64,000 bases of DNA from Salinibacillus xinjiangensis (GCF_009649735.1 NZ_WJNH01000007.1:186001-250000), one strand, 5' to 3'; shown: positions 43,350 to 52,572, counted from the first letter of the stretch. The notes: a model not told the origin generated them from the letters alone. A program made the numbers and translations.

Positions 43350-43991
43350 TTATGCGTATTGATAAGCTAAGTCAGACGCAACACGTTCTACGCGACTTAA
43401 GCCTTCATTAATAATTTCCTCAGCTTGGTCTGGATTGGCATTATGGCCTTCAATGATGACCTCATCCACAATGTTCATGCCAAACATCCCACCAAATAGA
43501 TTGCGCATGTAAGTGACGGCCATTTCCATTGGTGCCATTTCTGGTGCAGAGTATACACCGCCGCGAGAGTTTAATAGGATAATTCTTTTCTCAGGCATCA
43601 AGTGTACAAGATTCCCTTCTGCGTCGTAGCTAAAGGTATAGCCTGCTTCATCAACATAATCGATGAAGGTTTGAAGCTTAGCTGGAATGGTTAGATTCCA
43701 TAGTGGGAATGCAAAAACGACAACATCTGCTGCAGTAAAGGCATCCTTTGCTTTTTGCTTAGCGGCTAAAATGCGCTTTTCAATATCATTAAGTTCCTCG
43801 CCATTTTGCAGTTTACCGAAAGCGTTAAATAAATCTTGTCCCATGTATGGCATATCCTCAGCGAATACATCATATGTGGATACGGTTAAATCTTCGGCTC
43901 CTTTAATAGCTTCCATAAATGTTTCATACATTTTACTTGAAATGCCCTCTGAAGCGGGGCGATTGTTTGCTTTAACAACGAGTACGTTCAT
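43350..43991 (-). CDS. azoR: FMN-dependent NADH azoreductase
   Basis: 213-residue flavodoxin-like NADH:quinone/azo reductase of the AzoR family, which protects against quinone and thiol stress. The FMN loop KANNRPASEGISSKM, PLWNLTIPAKLQTFIDYV and LNSRGGVYS are the family motifs. The ATG at 43991 follows CAGGAGG by 8 bp; the longer reading frame adds 17 residues with no ribosome binding site. Monocistronic. Confidence 0.92.
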   Translation of the reverse strand: MNVLVVKANNRPASEGISSKMYETFMEAIKGAEDLTVSTYDVFAEDMPYMGQDLFNAFGKLQNGEELNDIEKRILAAKQKAKDAFTAADVVVFAFPLWNLTIPAKLQTFIDYVDEAGYTFSYDAEGNLVHLMPEKRIILLNSRGGVYSAPEMAPMEMAVTYMRNLFGGMFGMNIVDEVIIEGHNANPDQAEEIINEGLSRVERVASDLAYQYA

Positions 43992-44101
43992 GTGCAAAAC
44001 CTCCTGATAGTAAATGAAAAATGCTTTCAATATAGAAAGCACAGTTAGTTATTATAAATAAGTTAGGTATATTTCGCAAGCATGAAGCTTTGAATAAAAA
44101 A

Positions 44102-44130
44102 AGCATCAATCCATAAAAAGGATTAATGCT
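44102..44130 (-). terminator. Terminator of the DinB-family gene
   Basis: AGCATTAATCC/GGATTGATGCT hairpin, then seven T on the minus strand. Confidence 0.85.
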
Positions 44131-44137
44131 TAAGTAG

Positions 44138-44617
44138 CTATTGTTCCTGCTGTTCTTTTGTCGGTCCCATTACACCTGGTACTGGCAAACCGGCTTGACG
44201 GAGAAGGACAGTCATTTGCCCACGATGATGGGTTTGGTGATCAACAAACGTTCTAAGTATGGCACCACGTGGGGCAGGTGTCCCGAAATGATCCACCTCT
44301 TCGATCAATTTTTCATCGGTTAGCTGTTGTTGAGCTTCATGTTTTACATCTTCAGCTGCTTTTTTATAGGCTTCTACAATGTCGTCCGCCTTTGTAGGCA
44401 CTACATCTGCTGCTCCTGCTGCCTCTACATTTAACCCGACAAGGCCGGCGAAGAAGGAAGGGGCAGTTGCTAAGTGCCACCCTAACCAACCAAGTGTGCT
44501 ATGACCCTCCACAATAGATTGACCAAGCTTATCGTCGGTTAATGATTCCAAAACTTTGATAGTTTCCGCTGAAGCATTGGACCAATCGGCTAAGAAATCT
44601 TCTACTTTACGGTACAT
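44138..44617 (-). CDS. DinB-family protein
   Basis: 159-residue four-helix-bundle metalloprotein of the DinB/YfiT superfamily. The three histidine ligands appear as GWLGWHLA (first half) and DHQTHHRGQM (H-x-x-x-H) in the last third. Members include bacillithiol S-transferases and hydrolases; the substrate is open. ATG 44617 has GGAGGG 7 bp upstream. Monocistronic, with a terminator. Confidence 0.88.
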   Translation of the reverse strand: MYRKVEDFLADWSNASAETIKVLESLTDDKLGQSIVEGHSTLGWLGWHLATAPSFFAGLVGLNVEAAGAADVVPTKADDIVEAYKKAAEDVKHEAQQQLTDEKLIEEVDHFGTPAPRGAILRTFVDHQTHHRGQMTVLLRQAGLPVPGVMGPTKEQQEQ

Positions 44618-44694
44618 TGTTTTTCCCTCCAATTTATGTATGGTGATTCAATGCCATCATATCAAATGGAGTTGGGGTTGAGAAATGATTTGAT

Positions 44695-44892
44695 AGGCGG
44701 TGGGGTTGCTGGGATGATGCGCGGGGGAAATGCTGAACATTAGGGTGAGCATGCTAAAGATGTCTTTTTTTACGCTGAAAACTAATGAAAAAGCTATAGT
44801 TTAGTCTTCGTTTGCTAAAGCATTGAGTTCTAGTGCTAAAGAAGCGGGTTAAGATGATAAAAATACGATTCACAAAGCTAAACACTTTTACT
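44695..44892. repeat. Family B repeat cluster 4
   Basis: Words GCTGAAC, GCTAAAG, GCTGAAA, GCTATAG, GCTAAAG, GCTAAAG and GCTAAAC at ~25-30 bp intervals. It overlaps the 3' end of the globin remnant frame and fills the gap to the DinB gene. Confidence 0.6.
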
Positions 44893-45080
44893 GATATTCT
44901 CCCACCTTCACCACAAAAAAGAATCACCGCATTTTGGTGATTCCTCTGAACCATGTCCCCCTCAAAAAGCGGGCTTAAATCAAGGTCATCATAAACCTTT
45001 GGATAAAAGTCTTGTAAGAGCTCCAGAATCTTCTGATCGCCGATTTGCTCATAAACAGAATCTTCTCGCTTAAAATGCAC
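44754..45080 (-). pseudogene. Truncated-hemoglobin (YjbI-like) gene remnant
   Basis: A GTG start at 45080 follows AAGGAGG by 8 bp. The first ~45 residues resemble group II truncated hemoglobins: VYEQIGDQKILELLQDFY, then PKVYDDLDLSPLFEGDM. From there the frame runs straight through a perfect terminator hairpin (44921-44943) and into family B repeat DNA, ending at 44754 without the heme-binding part (no proximal His region). The gene has lost its 3' half. Homology to globins is from the N-terminal pattern only. Confidence 0.55.
44921..44943 (-). terminator. Terminator hairpin inside the globin remnant frame
   Basis: Perfect GAATCACC/GGTGATTC stem with a T-rich tract on the minus strand. Confidence 0.8.
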
Positions 45081-45426
45081 GTTTAGTTCCTCCTTGTTCA
45101 TGAATCTCTTAACTGAAATTATATCGAATGAGACTATGGGTGAAGTGATTTTCATCACATTGTTCAGTTTTTAAAATATGGAAAAAATCAGGACTATCAG
45201 AACCAATCTTAAGACCCATAATTTCCTGAAAAATCTAAATTTGATTATCAAAAGTCAACATTTTAGGTAAATAGTTATGAGACTTATAAGAACTTAATTA
45301 TATAGCCTATTTATTATGTCGAAATAATAAGCATATGTTCTTATTAACATTCCTCTTTTTAACTTTTAAACTAATTACAATAGTGAAAATTCGCACTATT
45401 TAAAAAAGTATATAGGGGGACTGATT

Positions 45427-46821
45427 TTGAAGAAGAAAAAATTATTGGCGCCAATTACTTTAACCAGTGCACTTACCTTGTCGATGTTTGCACCAACAGT
45501 GTTTGCCCATGATGACCTTGATCAAAGCGGGGCTGAAAAAGGCGGAGAAAGGACTGTTTTTACAGATGAACAGCTAGAATCCCTTGGTGAACCATTAATC
45601 GAAGGCGCAAAGAATGTGAATTTCCTAAGAGAAGCTTCAGCTGTACAAATTGAACAAATTCGTGAGGGCGTACAAAACAATACAGCAGATGTATACGCGC
45701 ATAAAGGCTATGCCTACGTCGGAACCCATACGGCTAATGGAGGAAATGGGGGTGTGCGTGTTTTTGATTTAAAAGACCCAGAAAATCCAGTTGAAGTCGC
45801 AGCCTTTGCTCATGACGAAATCCCTGGAACCTGGAATGAAAAAGTAATTGTGAAAACGGTGAATACTCCACACTTCAAAGGGGATTTAGCGGTCGTTAGT
45901 GTGCAGCAGTTGAATCGAACAGCTGATACGACAGGGGGATTTCTCCTTTATGATGTAACGAACCCACATGAACCTGAAAAACTAGGGTTTTGGGAGGTTT
46001 ACAGTGAAACACCTGGAACACATGAGCTTTATTTAACTACTCAGGGAAACCGGGCACTTGTCTTAACAGCGAATCCTTATACAGACTACTATAGTCATGG
46101 TGAGGAAAAGGACTTCCAAATTGTAGATGTGACCAATCCAAGAAAACCTGAAACACTTTGGGAATTCGACCCAAGAATGCTTCCTGAGGTTGAGGAAGAC
46201 TTTGACGGCTATAACTGGGAATCCCCAGACGGGAAAACACGCCCTGTATTTAGTCATAGTGTTATGACAGACAACAAAGGACATTACGCATATGTATCGA
46301 TGTGGGACTTAGGTACGGTAATCTTTGACATTAAAGATCCAGAGAACCCTAAGTATATGGGGCGTACCGATTTTGCATCAGATCAACAAGGCTCTGCCCA
46401 TTCCTCGACATTAGCTCAGGGAGGGAATATTTTAATTGAAACACGCGAGGTATATGTTCCGATACGCGAGGGGTATGAACAGTCTTATGGCTACACACGT
46501 ATCTTTGATATTAAAGACAAAACGAATCCAAAGCTTTTAAGTGAATTTAAAACGGATTTAGTCGATAATGTAGAAGATGGTGTTACCTTTGCAAATACGG
46601 TTCATGATCCTAAGGTTCAAGGTAATACCTTGTATTTATCCCACTATTCAGGTGGTATTTATGCAGTAGATATTACAAACCCAAGCCAGCCTGTACAAAT
46701 TGGGCAGTATAAGTCTGATCAGGCATTTGTATGGGGTGTATTTGTGGATCAAAATTATATTTTAGCCTCAGATATGGGGCAAGGATTGAAAGTTTTATTG
46801 AAGAATAACGGTGAAAAATAA
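45427..46821 (+). CDS. Secreted LVIVD-repeat beta-propeller protein
   Basis: 464-residue secreted protein. The signal peptide (KKKKLLAPITLTSALTLS...) ends at VFA-HD. The mature part has repeated propeller blades with the LVIVD-type signature: VRVFDLKDPENPVEV, FLLYDVTNPHEPEKL, FQIVDVTNPRKPETL, VIFDIKDPENPKYM, TRIFDIKDKTNPKLL and IYAVDITNPSQPVQI. TTG start with AGGGGGA upstream. The ~270 bp upstream is AT rich with a short palindrome (AATAGTG/CACTATT at ~45378-45401) but no clear promoter. The ligand is unknown; it precedes a PQQ dehydrogenase. Confidence 0.85.
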   Translation: MKKKKLLAPITLTSALTLSMFAPTVFAHDDLDQSGAEKGGERTVFTDEQLESLGEPLIEGAKNVNFLREASAVQIEQIREGVQNNTADVYAHKGYAYVGTHTANGGNGGVRVFDLKDPENPVEVAAFAHDEIPGTWNEKVIVKTVNTPHFKGDLAVVSVQQLNRTADTTGGFLLYDVTNPHEPEKLGFWEVYSETPGTHELYLTTQGNRALVLTANPYTDYYSHGEEKDFQIVDVTNPRKPETLWEFDPRMLPEVEEDFDGYNWESPDGKTRPVFSHSVMTDNKGHYAYVSMWDLGTVIFDIKDPENPKYMGRTDFASDQQGSAHSSTLAQGGNILIETREVYVPIREGYEQSYGYTRIFDIKDKTNPKLLSEFKTDLVDNVEDGVTFANTVHDPKVQGNTLYLSHYSGGIYAVDITNPSQPVQIGQYKSDQAFVWGVFVDQNYILASDMGQGLKVLLKNNGEK

Positions 46822-46829
46822 TAGTTTAG

Positions 46830-46867
46830 AAATCGAGCTTGGGCATAGCCTGAGCTCGATTTTTTTA
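46830..46867 (+). terminator. Terminator of the LVIVD gene
   Basis: AAATCGAGCT/AGCTCGATTT arms with an inner GGGC/GCCT pair, then TTTTTT. Confidence 0.85.
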
Positions 46868-46879
46868 TGATGGAGGTGC

Positions 46880-47060
46880 TGGCTAGGAATGGATGGGTGC
46901 TGAAGTTGCGATGTGGTAGGCTAAAAAATTTTTGAATTTTGCTAGAGATTAATACAAAAGCTAAAGGTGTCAGTAGATTTGCTAAAGATGAACTTACAGA
47001 AGCTGAATTACTGGCTAACTTTGCTAAAGATGTTCTTATAAATGCTAAAGCACTCATCAC
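46880..47060. repeat. Family B repeat cluster 5
   Basis: GCTGAAG, GGCTAAAA, GCTAGAG, GCTAAAG (several), GCTGAAT and GGCTAAC at ~20-25 bp intervals between the LVIVD and PQQ dehydrogenase genes. A 79-codon frame across it is only a by-product of the words. Confidence 0.65.
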
Positions 47061-47174
47061 GCACTCCACGGTAATCCTGCATTTTTTTAACTTACATAGG
47101 GTATTTTACATATATGCGGGCAAATTACTAAAGAATGGGTTTCTTACTATCAACATGAAAGGAGCTTTGAACGG

Positions 47175-49454
47175 ATGAAGAAACAATCTTGGATCATCGT
47201 AGCTAGTGTGATTGTAGCCTTAGCTATTGTCGTTATTGTCATTATGAGTCAATTCACAGATCCAAATGATGATGTTGCAGAGTCTCCAGCAGATGAAGGA
47301 AAGCAGGAACAGAGCGAAGAAAAAAAGGAAAATGAAACAGAAGCTCAAAAGGATAAGAACCCGGGTCATCTGTCTGTTCAGCATATGGATTACCCTGGGG
47401 ATGTAGCGCCTTATTTTTCTGCGGAAGAATTAACCGCCCCTCCATCAAAAAACTGGATTACGAATGGAGGAAATATTTACAATGGTCGATACTCTCCCCT
47501 TGATAAAATCAACACGACCAATGTGTCAGATTTAAAGGCAGATTGGGTGACAAGTCTCGGGTCTGGCTATGAATTTAAGTACTCGGGTCAGGCGACGCCC
47601 ATTGTGTATGATGGGGTAATGTTTACCATTACTGGGGCGAATGATGTATCAGCTATTGATGCGAAAACAGGCGAAATTATTTGGGAATTCTCACCTGAGC
47701 TTGCGGATGGACTGGATACCCTTTGCTGCGGATGGGTTAGCCGTGGTGTAGCGATTGGTGAGGGCAAGGTTTATGTGGCTTTATTGGATGCACGATTATT
47801 GGCCTTAGACCAGAAAACGGGTGAGGTCGTTTGGGAAACTGTCGTCGATGAATGGGAAAAGGGCTATACCATTACAAGCGCCCCTCTTTACTATGACGGC
47901 AAAGTCTATACCGGAATCGCAGGCGGTGAATATGGGATTAGAGGCTATGTGGCTGCCTACGATGCTGAAATGGGTAGACAAATTTGGAGAACCTATACGA
48001 TTCCTGGACCTGGTGAAGAAGGACATGACACTTGGCCACAGGATAATAAAAGCTGGTTAAAAGGTGGTGGGCCTGTATGGCAAACCCCTGCGATTGACCC
48101 AGAACTCGGCAATATTTACTTTGCCGTTGGGAATACATCACCTGACCTCGATGGAAGTAATCGAGAAGGGGACAATCTATTTACGGACTCTGTCTTAGCG
48201 TTAGATGCAGATACTGGTGAATATAAATGGCACTTCCAAGAGGTCCACCATGATATTTGGGATATGGACCCAGCGAACCCAGTTGTCTTATTTGATGTCA
48301 AGATGGATGGAGAGACGAAAAAAGGCATTGCCCAAGCTGGGAAAACAGGCTGGGTGTATATTTTAGATCGAACCAATGGTGAACCTCTTATTGGGATTGA
48401 TGAAAAAGAGGTGCCACAGCTTGAGAAACAAAAAACATCTCCTACTCAGCCATTCCCTAAAGGTGATAATTTTGTTCCGCAGGGAGTGACGAAGGAGGAT
48501 ATAGAAAAGGATTTTCCTGAAGAGTTTGATGGAAAATATGGTGACATTTTCACCCCGTTCTGGGATGAGCCTTTAACATTAAGACCATCGCCACAGGGGG
48601 GAGCAAACTGGCCACCATCAGCTTATAACCCAGAAACAGAGTATTTTTATGTGTTAGGAAATAACAACTATTTTTCCTTTGCTCACTACGCAGATGATGA
48701 GGAAAATACCTTTGAGGAAGGTAAGGAATGGCTAGGAAGTGTATGGCAGCCTGTTGAGAATACACCTCAACGTGGAACTGTAACTGCCATTGATATCAAA
48801 ACCAACAAAATTGCTTGGCAGAAAGAATGGGATACGATTGCATACAGCGGCATTTTATCGACAAAGGGTAACCTCATCTTTGTGGGTCACAACGATGGGC
48901 GGATCATCGCCTACAATGCAACAAATGGGGATAAGGTTTGGGAATTCAAGACTGATGCTGGAGCCAACGCCCCACCTATCACCTATGAAATAGACGGAAA
49001 ACAATACATTTCCATCTTTTCAGCAGGCGCGTCGCTAGCCGGAACCAAGCATGGAGATAAGATTTATACCTTCTCATTAGATGGGGAGTATGGATCGGTT
49101 GAAGATATTCCGGATGAAGAGATTATACAATCTCCTTTAGCACAAAAACGAAAAGAGCACGAAAAACATGAGGACCAAGACTCCAATGAAACGCAAAAAG
49201 AAGGCGATGCCGTATTAGACCAGGGACGAACTATTTATGAGGACAACTGCCTATCTTGTCACGGGGACCAAGGTGCTGGTGGTCATAATGGACCAAGCAT
49301 CAAGAACAGTGATATGGTCACTGATCGAGAGGCGTTGATTGAACAAATTAAGAAAGGCGGAGGAGGCATGCCAGGATTTGAAGGCACGCTATCCGAGGAC
49401 CAGATTGATACGTTAGCTGAGTATATTTTGCAGAGGTTAGCAACGAAGGAGTAA
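47175..49454 (+). CDS. Membrane-anchored PQQ quinohemoprotein dehydrogenase with cytochrome c domain
   Basis: 759 residues. An N-terminal helix (residues 5-25) and an acidic linker anchor an eight-bladed PQQ propeller (~85-640); the C-terminal ~75 residues are a cytochrome c domain. Visible: the adjacent-cysteine disulfide C184-C185 (LCCGWVSRG), the active-site stretch HHDIWDMDPANP with D363 and D365, propeller tryptophan-docking motifs (GEIIWEFS, GEVVWETV, KVWEFKTDAGA), heme motif C692-x-x-C695-H696 (CLSCH) and axial Met732 (GGGMPGF). The adjacent cysteines point to the alcohol dehydrogenase branch. It would oxidise an alcohol or sugar outside the cell and pass electrons to the bound heme, then to the respiratory chain. 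No PQQ synthesis genes lie here. RBS AAAGGAGC. Confidence 0.9.
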   Translation: MKKQSWIIVASVIVALAIVVIVIMSQFTDPNDDVAESPADEGKQEQSEEKKENETEAQKDKNPGHLSVQHMDYPGDVAPYFSAEELTAPPSKNWITNGGNIYNGRYSPLDKINTTNVSDLKADWVTSLGSGYEFKYSGQATPIVYDGVMFTITGANDVSAIDAKTGEIIWEFSPELADGLDTLCCGWVSRGVAIGEGKVYVALLDARLLALDQKTGEVVWETVVDEWEKGYTITSAPLYYDGKVYTGIAGGEYGIRGYVAAYDAEMGRQIWRTYTIPGPGEEGHDTWPQDNKSWLKGGGPVWQTPAIDPELGNIYFAVGNTSPDLDGSNREGDNLFTDSVLALDADTGEYKWHFQEVHHDIWDMDPANPVVLFDVKMDGETKKGIAQAGKTGWVYILDRTNGEPLIGIDEKEVPQLEKQKTSPTQPFPKGDNFVPQGVTKEDIEKDFPEEFDGKYGDIFTPFWDEPLTLRPSPQGGANWPPSAYNPETEYFYVLGNNNYFSFAHYADDEENTFEEGKEWLGSVWQPVENTPQRGTVTAIDIKTNKIAWQKEWDTIAYSGILSTKGNLIFVGHNDGRIIAYNATNGDKVWEFKTDAGANAPPITYEIDGKQYISIFSAGASLAGTKHGDKIYTFSLDGEYGSVEDIPDEEIIQSPLAQKRKEHEKHEDQDSNETQKEGDAVLDQGRTIYEDNCLSCHGDQGAGGHNGPSIKNSDMVTDREALIEQIKKGGGGMPGFEGTLSEDQIDTLAEYILQRLATKE

Positions 49455-49489
49455 TATTGGTGAATCGTCCTGTTTGAAGGCAGGGCGAT

Positions 49490-49800
49490 TTGTCTTTTGT
49501 TTTGCAGGTTTCGAGTAATGGACGGAAATATGTGACTTTTTGACTGGAATTTGATTCGAGGTGACGTGATTATCGGGTGAAGTGACGTGAATGTTGTAGG
49601 CTGACGGAAATATGAGGACTGAGACGTGATTACGTTGCCACCAGAATTGATATGCGGGAAAGTTGACGTGATTACTGCAGTCACCGACATAATTGATTAA
49701 CGAACTGACTGAATTCCAATCCGTGTCAATTTTACAGACGGAATTCATAACTCAAATGACGTGATTATGAAAAAGGTGACAGGATAAACCTAGGCTATGA
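49490..49800. repeat. Family C intergenic repeat (GACGTGATTA words)
   Basis: Four exact GACGTGATTA words (in GACGTGATTATC, GACGTGATTACG, GACGTGATTACT, GACGTGATTATG), one GACGTGAATG and three GACGGAA words in ~300 bp, between the convergent PQQ dehydrogenase genes. The rest of the 480-bp gap holds only the terminator at 49880. Confidence 0.7.
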
Positions 49801-49879
49801 CTTGAATATAAATTGAACCGACCGTATCCTCAATAGAGCACCGTTTACCACGGAGCATAATAGCAATTTTTCCATAAAA

Positions 49880-49923
49880 AAGAACTATACCTTCATTGTA
49901 ATAACGAGGTACAGTTCTTTTTG
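49880..49923. terminator. Terminator of the sugar-dehydrogenase-like gene
   Basis: AAGAACTATACCTT/AGGTACAGTTCTTTT stem (one mismatch) with T tracts on both sides. Confidence 0.8.
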
Positions 49924-49935
49924 CTATAAATTAAA

Positions 49936-51096
49936 TTAATCAGCTGACACTTCTTCAGTCAATGAAAGCTGTAGGAGTCGGTCATCCTTGGCTGTAGGTT
50001 CACCGCGAGAGTCATTATTACTTGTAATGGTGAAGATTTCATCATTTTCAATGAGGACATCACGCATTCTTCCTGCCTCATCGTAAAATGTATGGACTTC
50101 ATCATTATCAGTATCGTAAGTGAAAATTTGCTTACCTGCTAAGGATGCAACATAGAGCTTACCATCATGCATAGCCATTCCGGATGGTGCCCAAGTTTCC
50201 TCGCCGGAGTGGGCAACAGGCTTGACCATGCCGGATTGTTCTTCATCTCCCGTAATCACTGGCCATCCATAGTTTTGACCAGCTTCAATGAGGTTAATTT
50301 CATCATGGCCATCCTCGCCGTGCTCAGAGCTATACAGGTTTCCTTCCTCATCCCACGCAAGTCCTTGAGAATTACGATGTCCATAAGAATAAACATAGGA
50401 ATCTTCAAATGGATTGTCCTGTGGAATTTCACCATTTAAATCCATTCTTAAAATTTTTCCAGCTAAACTATCAATATCCTGTGATAAATCACCTTGAGCG
50501 GTATCACCTGTTGTGGCATAAAGCATGCCATCAGGTCCAATCTGAACGCGGCCGCCATTGTTAATTTCTCCTCCAGGAATATTGTCTAGAAGAACTTCAT
50601 CTTCCACCCAAGTGTTCTCTTCCAGCTTTAGGGAAACAATTCGGTTAAGGGTTTCCCCATTGTCTTGATACGTGTGATAAGCAAAGGCTTTCTGGGATGA
50701 ATCAAAATCAGGAGCTAGGGTGAATCCAAGAAATCCACCTTCACCTTCATGTAGAATGTCCTCTGATACTTCAACATCCTGAATTTCTACTAAACCAAAA
50801 TCACCATCAATTTCAATAACCTTTCCATCTCGTTGACTCAAGTAAAATGAGTTGGCATGTTTGTTGATGGTCCATGGGATAAAGAGATTATTCGCGTTGA
50901 TAGTACCGTCATCAGATGCAACGACCTCAATCGAATCCTCAGAAACCTCAACAGCCTCTTCATTATACGGATCTTGAGTCTCTGTTTCCCCATTGTTTGT
51001 TTCATTCATGTTGTCATCACTCGGATTATTTAGGGAATAAACAATACCTACAACCAAAACTAATCCTAGCAAACTAAGATAAATAGACTTTTTCAA
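49936..51096 (-). CDS. PQQ-dependent sugar dehydrogenase-like (GSDH) exported protein
   Basis: 386-residue exported six-bladed propeller of the glucose/sorbosone dehydrogenase family. A hydrophobic N-terminal segment (SIYLSLLGLVLVVGIVYSL) and a Asn/Glu/Thr-rich spacer precede the domain. Family motifs: GGFLGFTLAPDF, NNGGRVQIGPDGMLYATTGD, LAGKILRMDLNGEIP, SYGHRNSQGLAWD and SSEHGEDGHDEINL with the PQQ/Ca site. The TTG at 51096 fits AAGAGGTG 5 bp upstream; the GTG of the longer frame lies inside that site. Oxidises an aldose-type sugar extracellularly, by family. It is the second PQQ-type enzyme of this region, facing the first. Confidence 0.88.
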   Translation of the reverse strand: MKKSIYLSLLGLVLVVGIVYSLNNPSDDNMNETNNGETETQDPYNEEAVEVSEDSIEVVASDDGTINANNLFIPWTINKHANSFYLSQRDGKVIEIDGDFGLVEIQDVEVSEDILHEGEGGFLGFTLAPDFDSSQKAFAYHTYQDNGETLNRIVSLKLEENTWVEDEVLLDNIPGGEINNGGRVQIGPDGMLYATTGDTAQGDLSQDIDSLAGKILRMDLNGEIPQDNPFEDSYVYSYGHRNSQGLAWDEEGNLYSSEHGEDGHDEINLIEAGQNYGWPVITGDEEQSGMVKPVAHSGEETWAPSGMAMHDGKLYVASLAGKQIFTYDTDNDEVHTFYDEAGRMRDVLIENDEIFTITSNNDSRGEPTAKDDRLLQLSLTEEVSAD

Positions 51097-51257
51097 AGAT
51101 AACACCTCTTACTTTTTTTATTCTCGACTCTAGCTTTGCCAGAATTATTGCGGTTTAAACAAAGGTTTTTAATTTTCTGTATCTAACAATCTTTTTATAG
51201 ACTTAAAATCTAGAATAATATGGTAAAATCATTATAAAACCAATTGAAGGTGTTCTC

Positions 51258-51785
51258 ATGTTTGAGTCGATTAAGTATTTACAAAAAGGAAATCAAAAAC
51301 GTGCCTATCAAGCTATTTCTGAATTGGACATTATGAAACATTTAGCCGCTTACAATCCTATTCTTTGTGGGACGTTGCCAATTGGAATTGACATTGCATG
51401 CTCTGATTTAGATATTATTATGGAGGTTGATGAGTTCGAGAGGTTTGAGGAGCAGGTAAGAGAATTGTATGGGAATCAACAGAATTTTAAAGTAAAGAAG
51501 CTTCATATCCGGGAAAATCCCGTCATAAAGGCAAACTTTTGGTTCAGCGGCTTTGAATTTGAGTTGTTCGGTCAGGCTCTTCCTGTTAAAGAACAAAATG
51601 CCTATCTTCATATGGTCATTGAGGATGCAGTCATGAAACGTCATCCAAGCATCAAAAAAGAGGTTATTGAACTTAAAGAAAAGGGATGGAAGACGGAACC
51701 TGCTTTTTGTAAGGTCTTACAGTTAGAAGAAGGAGATCCCTATAAAGAGCTAATTAATTATGGAAAGAATACTGGGTTTATTTAG
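51258..51785 (+). CDS. DUF4269 nucleotidyltransferase-like protein
   Basis: 175-residue DUF4269 protein. The GTLPIGIDIACSDLDIIMEV segment carries the nucleotidyltransferase-type Gly-Ser/Thr and SDLDI pattern with two acidic residues; FWFSGFEFELFGQALPV and VEDAVMKRHPSIKKEV-like helices follow. Such proteins are distant relatives of aminoglycoside-type nucleotidyltransferases. It lies 10 bp upstream of another nucleotidyltransferase and an alkyltransferase-like gene in one transcription unit. Substrate unknown. Confidence 0.82.
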   Translation: MFESIKYLQKGNQKRAYQAISELDIMKHLAAYNPILCGTLPIGIDIACSDLDIIMEVDEFERFEEQVRELYGNQQNFKVKKLHIRENPVIKANFWFSGFEFELFGQALPVKEQNAYLHMVIEDAVMKRHPSIKKEVIELKEKGWKTEPAFCKVLQLEEGDPYKELINYGKNTGFI

Positions 51786-51795
51786 GAGTATGGTT

Positions 51796-52572
51796 ATGAA
51801 AAAACAGGAACCAATCAAAGCTGCACAGCAGTTTATTCAAAAGCGATTCTCAAATTGTGATGGAGCACTATTAGCAGGAAGTATCGTACGTGGGGAAGCA
51901 ACTGAGACATCTGACCTTGATATTGTCATATTTGATCAACATATTCGGTCATCCTACCGGGAATCATTCATTGATTTTGGCTGGAATATTGAAGTGTTTG
52001 TTCATAACTTAAACTCGTATCTAGCATTTTTTAAAAGTGATTATGAGAGGGCAAGACCTTCATTGCCTCGAATGGTAGCAGAAGGGATTCTATTAAAAGA
52101 TAACGGAGTCATGGAGTCGATTAAAAACGAGGCGAGAGAGCTACTAGCTAAAGGGCCAGAGGTATGGTCGGAGAACACTATTGAATTAAAGCGTTATTTT
52201 ATCACAGATGCACTTGATGACTTGATTGGATGTGAGGACCGGGCAGAGGGAATCTTTATCGTGAATACTCTTGCCGAAATAGTTAGCGAATTTGTGTTAA
52301 GAACCAATCAAAGGTGGATAGGCTCGTCAAAATGGATAATACGTGCGTTACAAGATTATGATGCTGATTTTGCGGAACGATTTGTTGAGGCGTTTGAAGC
52401 GTTTTATCAGTTAGGGGATAAAAGCAAAATTATTCATTTAGTTGACGATGTACTGAAGCCGTATGGTGGGCGGTTATTTGAAGGCTTTTCTTTTAGGAAA
52501 AGAGAGAAAGAGGAGAAATTAGATGACATCTTTTACCGAAAAAGTGATAGACATTATACAAAATATTCCTGA
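51796..52572 (+). CDS. Nucleotidyltransferase-domain protein
   Basis: 258 residues. The Pol-beta-type nucleotidyltransferase site is GSIVRGEATETSDLDIVIF, with the GS and D-x-D residues; FGWNIEVFVHN supplies the third acidic residue. The second half is helical (DALDDLIGCEDRAEGIF). The ATG at 51796 follows AGGAG by 7 bp; the longer reading frame overlaps the DUF4269 gene. Its 3' end overlaps the alkyltransferase-like gene by 50 bp in another frame. Resembles streptomycin/aminoglycoside adenylyltransferases in outline; resistance is not implied. Confidence 0.82.
   Translation: MKKQEPIKAAQQFIQKRFSNCDGALLAGSIVRGEATETSDLDIVIFDQHIRSSYRESFIDFGWNIEVFVHNLNSYLAFFKSDYERARPSLPRMVAEGILLKDNGVMESIKNEARELLAKGPEVWSENTIELKRYFITDALDDLIGCEDRAEGIFIVNTLAEIVSEFVLRTNQRWIGSSKWIIRALQDYDADFAERFVEAFEAFYQLGDKSKIIHLVDDVLKPYGGRLFEGFSFRKREKEEKLDDIFYRKSDRHYTKYS

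Noticed and set aside
46939-47178. 79-codon plus-strand open frame
   Set aside because: It runs across family B repeat words and into the next gene; no ribosome binding site or conserved protein pattern.
48246-48275. Firm claim of lanthanide dependence of the PQQ enzyme
   Set aside because: WDMD also occurs in calcium- or magnesium-dependent membrane glucose dehydrogenases, so the second Asp is not decisive.
49283-49748. Two overlapping minus-strand frames (135 and 103 codons)
   Set aside because: They are antisense to the cytochrome domain and to family C repeats; composition is not protein-like.
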